DNA from: an uncultured Pseudomonadales bacterium
GTDB taxonomy: Bacteria > Pseudomonadota > Gammaproteobacteria > Pseudomonadales > Pseudohongiellaceae
Direction: 5' to 3'
Length of the DNA: 64,000 nt
Assembly: GCA_947259995.1 (NCBI GenBank)
Contig: CAMYOK010000014.1
Location: 62,001 to 126,000, forward strand
The notes beneath the pieces are model-generated. The model was given only the letters and a program-made list of their open reading frames with translations, searched no databases and was not told the origin of the DNA. A program made the position numbers and the translations under genes. Positions 40,649-51,346 of this stretch are shown one piece after another (within the stretch, counting starts at the first letter, position 1; each line of letters opens with the position of its first letter).

Positions 40649-43333
40649 ATGACTGACTCATCGCAATCCGCTAACGCAAGTTTTCATGAATCCTTTTTCG
40701 ACCTAGCGGCATTTCGCCGACAACTGCAAGAAGGATCGCAAGCGGTAGCAGTATTTAAGCAAGCATTGTCAGACGCGCAAGACCGCTTAGATGAGCATTA
40801 TAAGAACAACGTCGACATCTCACTGCTAATCCACGGCCGTGCATGGTTGATGGATCAAATTCTATGCTGTGTATGGGAACGTTATGATTGGGGCAGTGCG
40901 GCAGACATCAGCCTATTGGCAGTAGGCGGATACGGCCGCGACGAGTTACACCCACACTCCGATATTGACTTACTCATCGTGACTCGCGAGGACAATCTCG
41001 AGCCTTATAAAAAGAGCCTTGGTGATTTCTTTACTTTCTTATGGGATATAAATCTCGAGATTGGTCAGTCGGTGCGCTCAATTGAGCAGTGTCGCCAAGA
41101 AGCACTTAAAGATATCACGGTCACCACGAGCCTGATGGAATCGCGCACGATCGTCGGCCCCGAAGCTTTGCGCGATGCCATGATCGAAAGAACGCAAAAT
41201 GCAGATGTTTGGCCCGCGAAATCATTCTTCGAAGCCAAGCGCGACGAGCAAGTCGCCCGTCACGATAAATACTATGACATCGACTACGCTTTAGAGCCCA
41301 ATGTGAAAACATCACCGGGCGGGCTGCGGGACATCCAAACCATCGCCTGGATCGCCAAGCGCTATTACAAAGCCAACACGCTAGGTGATTTAGTAGGGCT
41401 CGGTTTTCTCACCGAGCAAGAATATGCGCAATTAGTCGAAGGCGAACACTTGTTATGGAAACTGCGTTACGGTTTGCATCTTTTGGCGGGTCGCAAAGAA
41501 GACCGCTTGCTCTTCGATAAACAAAAAGACCTAGCCGTTATGTATGGTTATCAAGATGACGATAAAAGTCTTGCCGTCGAAAAGCTTATGCAAGAATACT
41601 ACCGTGCCGTAGCTAATTTGCGCGGTCTCAACGATGTGTTACTGCAACATTTTGACGAGGCAATTTTACGCGCCGATGAGACAGAAGAGATCAAGGTAAT
41701 AAACAAGCGTTTTCAAACTCGCAGCGATTACATCGAAATTCGCAATGAGAATGTTTTCAAACGCTTTCCCTTTGCTTTGATCGAAATTTTCGTTTTGATG
41801 GCACAGAACCCTGAAATCAAAGGGGTACGCGCCGCCACCATTCGCTCGATTCGCGAGCACAGCGTGATGATCGATGAGACATTTCGCAAAGATCTGCGCA
41901 ATGTCACACTCTTTATGGAGTTATTACGGTCAGCCCACGAGCTAACGTCGCAGCTGCGACGCATGTCGCGCTACGGTGTGCTAGGTCGCTATCTGCCTGA
42001 GTTCGGCGCGATCACGGGCAAGATGCAACACGATCTTTTCCATATCTATACGGTTGATGCCCATACCTTGCAGGTAGTGGAAAACATGCGTCGCTTCCGC
42101 TTTCCAGAAGCGGAAGAAAATTTTCCGATTGCCGCACACATCGCACGCCGACTTCCGAAACCCGAACTGCTATACATCGCGGGCCTATACCATGATATTG
42201 CCAAGGGTCGCGGTGGCGATCACTCCACCTTAGGCATGGTCGACGGCGCCGAATTCTGTCGCCTGCATCACCTAAGCGCCTGGGATACCAAACTCGTCTC
42301 TTGGCTAATCGGCAAGCATTTGCTGATGTCCATGACGGCACAACGTATGGATATCGCCGACCCAGAAGTCATACACAATTTCGCCCTCGAAGTTGGCGAC
42401 AAACTTCACCTTGATTATCTTTATGCCCTGACTGTCGCCGACATTAATGCAACCAACCCTACCTTGTGGAATTCTTGGCGCGCCTCCCTTATGCGTCAGC
42501 TATACCTAAGCACAAAACGCGCATTACGCCGCGGACTTGAAAACCCTATCGATCGCGCCGACCGGATCAAAGACAAGCAGGAAAGCGTGCTATTGAAGCT
42601 CACAGAACACGGTGTGGACCATTCGCTAATTGCACAAATTTGGGACAACATCGACGACGAATATTTCGTGCGCGAATCCACAGCAAACATCATTTGGCAT
42701 ACAGAGGCGATCGCCAAGAGTGGCGGCCAACAGACGTTGATTCTTATTGAAGATCCAAGCGAGAGCTTAAGCGGTGGTGCAACACAGATCTTTATCTACA
42801 CCCTCAACAAGAACCATCTATTTGCGAGCAGTGCCGCGGCAATGGAAAAGCTAGGGCTGAATATTCAGGACGCCCGCATTTTCACCTCGAGTAAAAATTA
42901 CTGTATGAACACCTACACGGTGTTAGAAGATGATGACAACCCAGTAAGTGCAAACAAGGAACGTCAGCAGCAAATTATCGCATTGCTAAGTGAATACCTG
43001 ATTGAACCAACTAAGTATTTGAAAGTGTCCGACAAGCGCATTGCTCGCAAGCTCAAACACTTTAGCAAACATGTCGAAACTGAGCTGATTAACTCCGACG
43101 ACAACCCCTACTCCACTATCGAAATTAACTGCCCTGACCAACCCGGTATTTTGGCATCTATCGGTAAAATTTTTGCGGAACACAATTTACAGCTACTCAA
43201 TGCCCGCATCGCGACTTTAGGCGAGCGAGTAGAGGATTTATTCTATGTGGTGTCCGCTGAAAATGAAAAACTGACCGACCAGGCAGAGATCGACCAGCTT
43301 CTGGAAGATATTCGCGAAGAACTCGGCAATTAA
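40649..43333 (+). CDS. glnD: Bifunctional uridylyltransferase/uridylyl-removing enzyme GlnD
   Basis: GlnD senses glutamine and adds or removes UMP on PII proteins, controlling nitrogen assimilation. The 894-aa protein has a nucleotidyltransferase domain (G-G-Y-G-R-D-E-L and H-S-D-I-D near residues 92-107), an HD hydrolase domain (H-D-I-A-K-G near 515) and two C-terminal ACT domains (about 705-785 and 815-890). All key motifs are intact. Confidence 0.97.
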   Translation: MTDSSQSANASFHESFFDLAAFRRQLQEGSQAVAVFKQALSDAQDRLDEHYKNNVDISLLIHGRAWLMDQILCCVWERYDWGSAADISLLAVGGYGRDELHPHSDIDLLIVTREDNLEPYKKSLGDFFTFLWDINLEIGQSVRSIEQCRQEALKDITVTTSLMESRTIVGPEALRDAMIERTQNADVWPAKSFFEAKRDEQVARHDKYYDIDYALEPNVKTSPGGLRDIQTIAWIAKRYYKANTLGDLVGLGFLTEQEYAQLVEGEHLLWKLRYGLHLLAGRKEDRLLFDKQKDLAVMYGYQDDDKSLAVEKLMQEYYRAVANLRGLNDVLLQHFDEAILRADETEEIKVINKRFQTRSDYIEIRNENVFKRFPFALIEIFVLMAQNPEIKGVRAATIRSIREHSVMIDETFRKDLRNVTLFMELLRSAHELTSQLRRMSRYGVLGRYLPEFGAITGKMQHDLFHIYTVDAHTLQVVENMRRFRFPEAEENFPIAAHIARRLPKPELLYIAGLYHDIAKGRGGDHSTLGMVDGAEFCRLHHLSAWDTKLVSWLIGKHLLMSMTAQRMDIADPEVIHNFALEVGDKLHLDYLYALTVADINATNPTLWNSWRASLMRQLYLSTKRALRRGLENPIDRADRIKDKQESVLLKLTEHGVDHSLIAQIWDNIDDEYFVRESTANIIWHTEAIAKSGGQQTLILIEDPSESLSGGATQIFIYTLNKNHLFASSAAAMEKLGLNIQDARIFTSSKNYCMNTYTVLEDDDNPVSANKERQQQIIALLSEYLIEPTKYLKVSDKRIARKLKHFSKHVETELINSDDNPYSTIEINCPDQPGILASIGKIFAEHNLQLLNARIATLGERVEDLFYVVSAENEKLTDQAEIDQLLEDIREELGN

Positions 43334-43348
43334 ACAAAGGATGTGACC

Positions 43349-43708
43349 ATGCCCGATAACACCGCAATCCTTTATGGGATTCCCAATTGTGACACCATGA
43401 AAAAGACGCGCAAATGGCTAGACGCCAACGAGGTGAGTTATGAATTTCACGACTACAAGAAGTCTGGAATCGACCGAACGCTTGCGCAGCGCTTTATCGC
43501 CGCAGTGCCTTTAGAGACATTGATCAATAAACGCGGCACGACCTGGCGCAAACTCCCCAGCGAGCAACAGGCGTCTTTAGACAGCACAAACGCCGTCGAC
43601 ATTATTTGCAACAACCCTTCCATCGTGCGCCGCCCATTAATTGAAATCGGGTCGCAGTGGTTGGCAGGTTATGACGAAAATCAATTACGCACTTTATTGG
43701 CAAAGTAA
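43349..43708 (+). CDS. ArsC/Spx-family reductase-like protein (YffB type)
   Basis: This 119-aa thioredoxin-fold protein has the ArsC-family single cysteine in G-I-P-N-C-D-T near residue 13 and the R-R-P-L-I-E segment near the C-terminus. It resembles YffB-type proteins often found near dapD/dapE. Arsenate reduction is not certain; YffB-type members may use glutathione as partner. ATG 43349 is chosen with AAAGG 8 bases upstream; a GTG at 43343 is an alternative. Confidence 0.85.
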   Translation: MPDNTAILYGIPNCDTMKKTRKWLDANEVSYEFHDYKKSGIDRTLAQRFIAAVPLETLINKRGTTWRKLPSEQQASLDSTNAVDIICNNPSIVRRPLIEIGSQWLAGYDENQLRTLLAK

Positions 43709-43733
43709 CGCCATCAGAAAATAGGAAATCATT

Positions 43734-44777
43734 ATGAGCCAGAATTCATCTCTACACAGCTTGGGCCTCGGCGTCGTTACGCGCAATAAGCAAGGCGAAA
43801 TCATCGAGGTGTACTACCCAATCGTGCTGCGCAACCCCGCTCAAGAGCTCAGCGATGTCATTACCCAGGCAGCGCAGTATAAAGAGGGCAACTCCTTTCA
43901 CTTGTTAAGCGTGGAACAACTCGAAAAACTCAGTTCTGCCAAAGCCATCACTGCAGATGCCCAGCTAGCCGAAACCATCACGCAATTGAACGCGGGGCAA
44001 CGCGACATTATCGCGACTTTCATCGCCGCGGACACAGCCCCTACGAGCATTCCTGAGGTGTATTTGAAGCTACATATGCTGTCATTGCGCCTGTGTAAAC
44101 CGCATACACTGAACCTCACCGGGGCTTTTGGTGTTCTGCAAAATCTCGCTTGGACCAACGAAGGCGCCATCGACCTAGCAGACCTCCCTGCTCGCCAGTT
44201 GCAAGCGCGACTCAAAGGCTCAGTGCTTGAAGTCATGTCTGTCGATAAATTCCCAAAGATGAGCAATTATGTTGTGCCCAAAGGTGTGCGCATTGCCCAT
44301 ACGGCTCGCGTTAGATTAGGAGCTTATTTGGGTGAAGGCACTACGATCATGCACGAAGGCTTTGTTAATTTTAATGCCGGCACCGAAGGCCCAGCTATGA
44401 TTGAGGGCCGCATTGCAGCTGGGGTCATGATCGGCGCTGGCAGTGATTTAGGCGGCGGTTGCAGCACCATGGGGACACTATCCGGTGGTGGCACAGAGGT
44501 GATCAGCGTTGGTAAGGATTGCTTAATTGGGGCGAACGCAGGTCTTGGCTTTCCGCTTGGGGATCGCTGCACTATCGAGGCAGGTTTGTATGTCACCGCA
44601 GGCACCAAAGTTCTGCTATTGGATAACAGCAATAATGTCGTTGAAACGCTCAAGGCACGCGAATTAGCCGGGAAATCCGATCTACTTTTCCGGCGCAACT
44701 CTATGACCGGGGCAGTCGAATGCAAAGCCAACAAGACAGCAATCGCTCTGAACGAAGAGTTACACACCCATAATTAA
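43734..44777 (+). CDS. dapD: 2,3,4,5-tetrahydropyridine-2,6-dicarboxylate N-succinyltransferase (long form)
   Basis: DapD catalyses the succinyl branch of lysine and diaminopimelate synthesis. The 347-aa length matches the Pseudomonas-type long form rather than the 274-aa E. coli type. Hexapeptide repeats (left-handed beta helix) span about 185-290, with G-G-G-C-S-T-M-G-T-L-S-G-G-G. AGGAAATCATT precedes the ATG. dapE follows 27 bases later. Confidence 0.96.
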   Translation: MSQNSSLHSLGLGVVTRNKQGEIIEVYYPIVLRNPAQELSDVITQAAQYKEGNSFHLLSVEQLEKLSSAKAITADAQLAETITQLNAGQRDIIATFIAADTAPTSIPEVYLKLHMLSLRLCKPHTLNLTGAFGVLQNLAWTNEGAIDLADLPARQLQARLKGSVLEVMSVDKFPKMSNYVVPKGVRIAHTARVRLGAYLGEGTTIMHEGFVNFNAGTEGPAMIEGRIAAGVMIGAGSDLGGGCSTMGTLSGGGTEVISVGKDCLIGANAGLGFPLGDRCTIEAGLYVTAGTKVLLLDNSNNVVETLKARELAGKSDLLFRRNSMTGAVECKANKTAIALNEELHTHN

Positions 44778-46755
<1,978 letters not shown>

Positions 46756-46759
<4 letters not shown>

Positions 46760-47565
46760 AGGAAATAGTAAACTGCAATGAGCATAACACCCATCACGAT
46801 GCGATAGATGACAAACGGCAAAAACCCTACCCGTTCTATCAATTGCAGAAAATAATGGATACATAAATACGACATGAGGGCAGATACCAGCATGGCATAG
46901 AAAAGTTCCCCCCACTGCCCCGCGGTGCCAACCTGCCACATCTGTATGCCTTCAAGTAGACCGCCGGCCGCGATGATGGGGATGGCTAATAGGAAAGAAA
47001 ATTTTGCTGCCGCTTGTCGAGTCAAGCCACAAAAAAGTGCCGCTGTCATCGTAGCGCCTGATCTTGAAGTGCCTGGAATAAGCGCCATCATTTGAAACAC
47101 TCCGATCATTAAACTCGACTTCAGGGTCAATTTTTTAAGATCTAATTCTTGTTTGCCAACTCGCTCGGCAAAATACAGCAGTGCCGCGAAGACTATTGAA
47201 GTGATACCAATCACCAACATAGAACGAGAGTATTGAGCGACAAAATCATTCAGAACAAACCCTACCAAGCCGGCGGGAATTGTCGCCAATATCACAAACC
47301 AAGCTAGACGTGAATCATGTGAATGTTCTTGCTTAAAACAGGCGCGCAGCCACGCCTTAAACAACAGTAGGATGTCTTTGCGAAAATAGAGCAATACGGC
47401 TAAAAGACTACCAACATGCACGGCTACATCGAAAATCAAACCTTGATCGGGCCAGCCCAAAAGCTCTTTTGGTAAGAGTATGTGCCCAGAGCTAGAGATC
47501 GGTAAAAACTCAGTGAACCCCTGAAGCAAGGCGAGAAATGTCGTTCTAAACAATCCCAAATCCAT
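46756..47565 (-). CDS. uppP: Undecaprenyl-diphosphate phosphatase (BacA type)
   Basis: UppP dephosphorylates undecaprenyl pyrophosphate so the carrier can be reused. The 269-aa polytopic protein has the two family motifs, Q-G-F-T-E-F-L-P-I-S-S-S-G-H near residue 16 and P-G-T-S-R-S-G-A in the second half. The ATG at 47565 lies 5 bases after the tsaB stop. Confidence 0.96.
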
Positions 47566-47570
47566 AGGCG

Positions 47571-48245
47571 TTAATAGTCCATCTGTTCTTTCAAATAAAC
47601 AGGAAGTGCGAACTGTGCTGCGCATGCCTCGTTCGCGCCCAAGCGTATTTGCGCCAACTCACTTAAACTCTTGGCATCGGCGTCACATTCGAAGAGTTGC
47701 AGGGTACATTTAGCCGCGATACTGCTCAGCACTGCGCTGTGCTGCCAACCATCACCCACCGCACAACAACGCTCTTGCGCTAGCGCATCGGGAATTGCGA
47801 CCTGGTCTGGAGAAGACACCTGCTCTTTACCAAGCAAACACATCTCCCCTGCCTTATTTTGGTATATCGCAAAATAGACCTCGTCTTCACGAGCGTGCAT
47901 GGCCACAATAAAATACTCTGCGGTGACTTGTTGACTTGCCTTCTGCGCCATTACGGCAAGTGTGGACAGCGCCAGCACTGGCAAAGTCGCCCCATATGCT
48001 AGCCCCTGAGCAACTCCAGCCCCTATTCGCAGCCCTGTGAATGAACCAGGCCCATTGACGAACGCAATGGCATCAAGATTCTTTAAGCTTAGCGAGTTCG
48101 CCTGCAAAATCTCATCAATCATAGGCAAAAGACGCTTGGCATGTTGTCGTGCTTGGGTACAAATCGCGGTTTGGACTTCGCCATCACGGTTTAATGCGAC
48201 AGAGCAGTGCTTATTCGATGTGTCGATGGCAAGTATTGTAGGCAT
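47571..48245 (-). CDS. tsaB: tRNA threonylcarbamoyladenosine biosynthesis protein TsaB
   Basis: TsaB is the scaffold partner of TsaD in making t6A at position 37 of ANN-decoding tRNAs. The 224-aa ASKHA-fold protein starts with I-L-A-I-D-T-S and has N-G-P-G-S-F-T-G-L-R near residue 65. A TATAAT lies only 9 bases upstream of the ATG on the minus strand, so its own transcript may be nearly leaderless. Confidence 0.95.
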   Translation of the reverse strand: MPTILAIDTSNKHCSVALNRDGEVQTAICTQARQHAKRLLPMIDEILQANSLSLKNLDAIAFVNGPGSFTGLRIGAGVAQGLAYGATLPVLALSTLAVMAQKASQQVTAEYFIVAMHAREDEVYFAIYQNKAGEMCLLGKEQVSSPDQVAIPDALAQERCCAVGDGWQHSAVLSSIAAKCTLQLFECDADAKSLSELAQIRLGANEACAAQFALPVYLKEQMDY

Positions 48246-48251
48246 GGCAGG

Positions 48252-48257
48252 ATTATA
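48252..48257 (-). promoter_or_regulatory. -10 element (TATAAT) directly upstream of tsaB
   Basis: A perfect TATAAT on the minus strand ends 6 bases before the tsaB ATG. The -35 region is poor. If used, the transcript starts at or next to the start codon, since the preceding gene is closed by a terminator. Confidence 0.35.
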
Positions 48258-48270
48258 CGGAAAGGAAATA

Positions 48271-48307
48271 AAAAATCCCCCAGAGATTACAGCTCTGAGG
48301 GATTTTT
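48271..48307 (-). terminator. Rho-independent terminator of the AlgP-like gene
   Basis: AAAAATCCC-CAGAG and CTCTG-GGGATTTTT form a long stem with one internal mismatch and a 7-base loop. On the minus strand the stem runs into a U-rich tract. It lies 40 bases past the stop of the AlgP-like gene and separates it from tsaB. Confidence 0.8.
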
Positions 48308-48346
48308 AATATCAGCTAACACACACTGATTGACTGACTTAGCTGC

Positions 48347-49294
48347 TTACTTCGCCGCTTTCTTGGCGCGCGGAGCTCGCTTCTTCGCAGCCGCTTTCTT
48401 AGCGGGTGCTTTTTTAGCTGCTGCTTTCTTGGCAGCGGGCTTTTTAGCAGCGGCTTTCTTAGCAGCTGGCTTCTTAGCCGCTTTCTTAGCTGGTGCTTTT
48501 TTAGCTACCGCTTTCTTAGCGGCTGGCTTTTTGGCGGCGGCTTTCTTAGCAGCTGGCTTCTTCTTAGCTGTTGCCTTCTTTGCAGCGGCTTTCGCTTTAG
48601 CAGCGGCTTTCTTAGCAGCCGCCTTTTCACGAAGAGCTAGGCGCTTAGCAGCGGCTTTCGCTTTAGTCGCAGCACGACGAGCTGCCGCTTTTTCGCGAGC
48701 TAGACGCTTTTTGGCAGCTGCTTTAGCACGTGCGGCTGCTTTTTGAGCGGCGGCTTTTGCTTTAACAGCGGCTTTCTTAGCAGCTATTTTACGCTTGAGG
48801 TTTTCTTTCTTAGCACGTGCAGCTTCTTTCGCAGCATCGGCTTTGGCGCGCTTTTTCTTCCAATTTGCAGCAAAGGCTTTTACTGCTTTAGCTAGGTCTG
48901 CTTCTGCTTTTGCAGCAGCGGCAGCTTTTCTAGCCTCAACGGCTTTCTTTGCGGCTTCGGCTGCAGCTTTCGCTTTGGCTGCAGCAAGAGCAGCTTTCAC
49001 GTTGTTTTCTGCAGTTTTAAGTTTAGCGTTAGTTTCGCGAACTTTTGCTGCCTGCTTAGTTGCAGCAGCTTTCGCTCGAACAGCAGCTTTCTTATTTGTT
49101 GCTGTAGTAGCTTTTGCAGCTTTAGCTTTTGCAGCTTCAGCTTTGCTCTGCGCAGCAGCTAGTTGCTTAGTTGCTGTAGCAGCAGCTTTTTGCAATTTCG
49201 CGGCATTAGCTTGTGCTTTCGCAAGAGCAGCATCACCGGTTTTTTTAACCGCCGATTTAGCAGGCGCCTTCTTTGTCGCTTTAACTTTGGCCAT
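48347..49294 (-). CDS. AlgP-like / histone H1-like Lys-Ala-rich protein
   Basis: The 315-aa protein is made almost entirely of Lys, Ala and Arg, with many copies of K-A-A-A-K-K-P-A-A-K-K-like units, densest in the C-terminal third. Such sequences resemble the histone H1 C-terminal tail and Pseudomonas AlgP (AlgR3), which is proposed to bind DNA non-specifically. There is no structured domain, except that the middle (about 80-150) is more Ala/Glu-containing and could be helical. A strong ribosome binding site (AGGAGAG) and a good promoter precede it, so it is probably well expressed. Exact function unknown. Confidence 0.85.
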   Translation of the reverse strand: MAKVKATKKAPAKSAVKKTGDAALAKAQANAAKLQKAAATATKQLAAAQSKAEAAKAKAAKATTATNKKAAVRAKAAATKQAAKVRETNAKLKTAENNVKAALAAAKAKAAAEAAKKAVEARKAAAAAKAEADLAKAVKAFAANWKKKRAKADAAKEAARAKKENLKRKIAAKKAAVKAKAAAQKAAARAKAAAKKRLAREKAAARRAATKAKAAAKRLALREKAAAKKAAAKAKAAAKKATAKKKPAAKKAAAKKPAAKKAVAKKAPAKKAAKKPAAKKAAAKKPAAKKAAAKKAPAKKAAAKKRAPRAKKAAK

Positions 49295-49383
49295 ACTGTT
49301 ATCTCTCCTAAAATGTGGAACAAAACCACCTTAATTTCATCAACATGGGAGCACCCACGTTTGAGCGGCACCTTAGCACAAAA

Positions 49384-49412
49384 ATTTTAGCTATACAGCA
49401 ATGCATTCTCAA
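49384..49412 (-). promoter_or_regulatory. Sigma-70 promoter of the AlgP-like gene
   Basis: On the minus strand TTGAGA (49407-49412) and TAAAAT (49384-49389) are separated by exactly 17 bases. Transcription would start near 49377, leaving an 80-base leader. Confidence 0.65.
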
Positions 49413-49562
49413 AAAGTTGAAAAAAATCAACATTATTTGACAATATTTAACTAAAACGGTGTGTGAAAGTCTTACAGAGAGTTTTTGGAGATTTTTTTAC
49501 GGAAAGAAAAATGAAATTGAAAAAGCAAAAAAACTTGGGGAAATGAAAATTCTAACGCTTAA

Positions 49563-49600
49563 CTGAGGGCGTTATTTTAAACAACGCCCTCAGTTTTTTG
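49563..49600 (+). terminator. Terminator hairpin oriented for the plus strand, before adk
   Basis: CTGAGGGCGTT and AACGCCCTCAG form an 11-bp perfect stem with a short AT-rich loop, followed on the plus strand by TTTTTTGTTT. On the minus strand, where adk ends, only two U follow the stem. The signal is therefore best read as plus-strand, or as a bidirectional terminator that works poorly for adk. Confidence 0.65.
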
Positions 49601-49601
49601 T

Positions 49602-50297
<696 letters not shown>

Positions 50298-50398
50298 TCA
50301 ATGTAATACTCAATCTCTATGATGTTCGCGATAGTGGTGAACAGGCACCGCCTTTATAATTTTGGGCCGAAAGTCGATTTTCGTGCCATGTTGGCTCT

Positions 50399-50434
50399 TA
50401 CGAAGGCAACGACCATACACTAAAGGCCTTCGTA
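50399..50434 (-). other. Inverted repeat between mazG and adk
   Basis: TACGAAGGC (50399-50407) and GCCTTCGTA (50426-50434) form a perfect 9-bp stem with an 18-base loop in the 229-base gap after mazG. No U-run follows on the minus strand. A second, bulged hairpin (CAAG-CGGG / CCCG-CTTG) lies closer to the mazG stop. They may form the mazG transcript end or a binding site. Nothing else is recognisable in the gap. Confidence 0.45.
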
Positions 50435-50484
50435 GAGACAAGAACGGCGTGTTCTCAAGCGGGTACACCCCGTACTTGACGGCG

Positions 50485-51318
50485 TTATTCTGCGGCCTTT
50501 ACTTGCTCCCAAATCGCATCTAATTCTTTCTCATCCAAACTACTAAGCGCCCGCTTTTGGTGCGTCACAATGGCTTCTAGCGCACGAAAACGTCGCTCAA
50601 ACTTTCTATTACTGGCGCGCAGTGCGGACTCAGGATCTACTTGTAGGTGTCGCGCCACATTCACACAGCTAAACATCAAGTCACCAAACTCTTCTTCGAT
50701 TCTATGCCTATCACCTTGTGTGATTTCTGCCTCTAGCTCCCCGATTTCCTCTTTTAATTTGTTCAGAACCGGAAGGACGCTGTGCCAATCAAACCCAACC
50801 GATGAGGCGCGCTTTTGTAACTTTCTTGCCCGATCTAAAGCGGGCAGAGAATTTGGCACATCATTCAACACACTCGGCTGTGCATTGTGTTCTTGCCGTT
50901 TTGCTTTTTCTGCACGCTCGGCATTCTTTATTTGCTCCCATTGCACGGCCACTTCATCGGCACCCAGCGCTAGCTCACTATTAGCGAAGCTACTTAGTGT
51001 GCCATCGGGAAACACATGCGGATGACGGCGAAGTAATTTGTCGGTAATTGCCCCCGTCACATCAGAGAAATCGAAGCGTCCTTCTTCTTTAGCAATCTGG
51101 GCGTAAAAAACCACCTGAAACAATAGATCGCCCAATTCATCTTGTAGCTGCACATCATCGCCTGTCTCAACCGCATCTATCACCTCATAGACTTCTTCTA
51201 AGGTATAGCCGGTGAGTGTTTTTAACGACTGCTTTTTATCCCAGTTACAACCAAACTCAGGGTCTCGCAGTTTATCCATTAGGCTCAATAGGTCGGCAAT
51301 TTCATGTGACTTCGTCAT
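50485..51318 (-). CDS. mazG: Nucleoside triphosphate pyrophosphohydrolase MazG
   Basis: MazG hydrolyses NTPs to NMPs and pyrophosphate, and in E. coli modulates ppGpp through the RelA pathway. The 277-aa protein has two MazG domains, the first with L-E-E-V-Y-E-V-I-D-A and E-L-G-D-L-L-F-Q-V-V (about 35-85), the second with E-I-G-E-L and E-E-F-G-D-L-M-F (about 190-225). The ATG at 51318 follows GGAAG; a longer frame reaches 51366 within relA. It follows relA by 28 bases, the conserved pair. Confidence 0.95.
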   Translation of the reverse strand: MTKSHEIADLLSLMDKLRDPEFGCNWDKKQSLKTLTGYTLEEVYEVIDAVETGDDVQLQDELGDLLFQVVFYAQIAKEEGRFDFSDVTGAITDKLLRRHPHVFPDGTLSSFANSELALGADEVAVQWEQIKNAERAEKAKRQEHNAQPSVLNDVPNSLPALDRARKLQKRASSVGFDWHSVLPVLNKLKEEIGELEAEITQGDRHRIEEEFGDLMFSCVNVARHLQVDPESALRASNRKFERRFRALEAIVTHQKRALSSLDEKELDAIWEQVKAAE

Positions 51319-51346
51319 ATTCATCTTCCGTTTTGATCGTGCCACA

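Larger units (their letters stand above)
49295..49601. other. 307-base intergenic region between the AlgP-like gene and adk
   Basis: The left part holds the leader and promoter of the AlgP-like gene. The right part is purine-rich and AT-rich and ends in a strong terminator-like hairpin oriented for plus-strand transcription. No gene of more than about 12 codons fits. A small plus-strand RNA is possible (see findings). Confidence 0.4.

Noticed and set aside
46760..46939. N-terminal extension of rsmJ with several Cys residues
   Set aside because: It lies entirely inside uppP in another frame, and the ATG at 46759 overlaps the uppP stop in the coupled ATGA form.
48347..48760. Short repetitive units resembling a repeat array
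   Set aside because: The repeats are in-frame Lys/Ala codons of a protein gene, without the constant repeat and unique spacers of a CRISPR array.
48330..49334. Long plus-strand frames of Ala/Phe-rich protein opposite the AlgP-like gene
   Set aside because: They are the complement of the Lys/Ala repeat codons; the minus-strand gene has the promoter, ribosome binding site and terminator.
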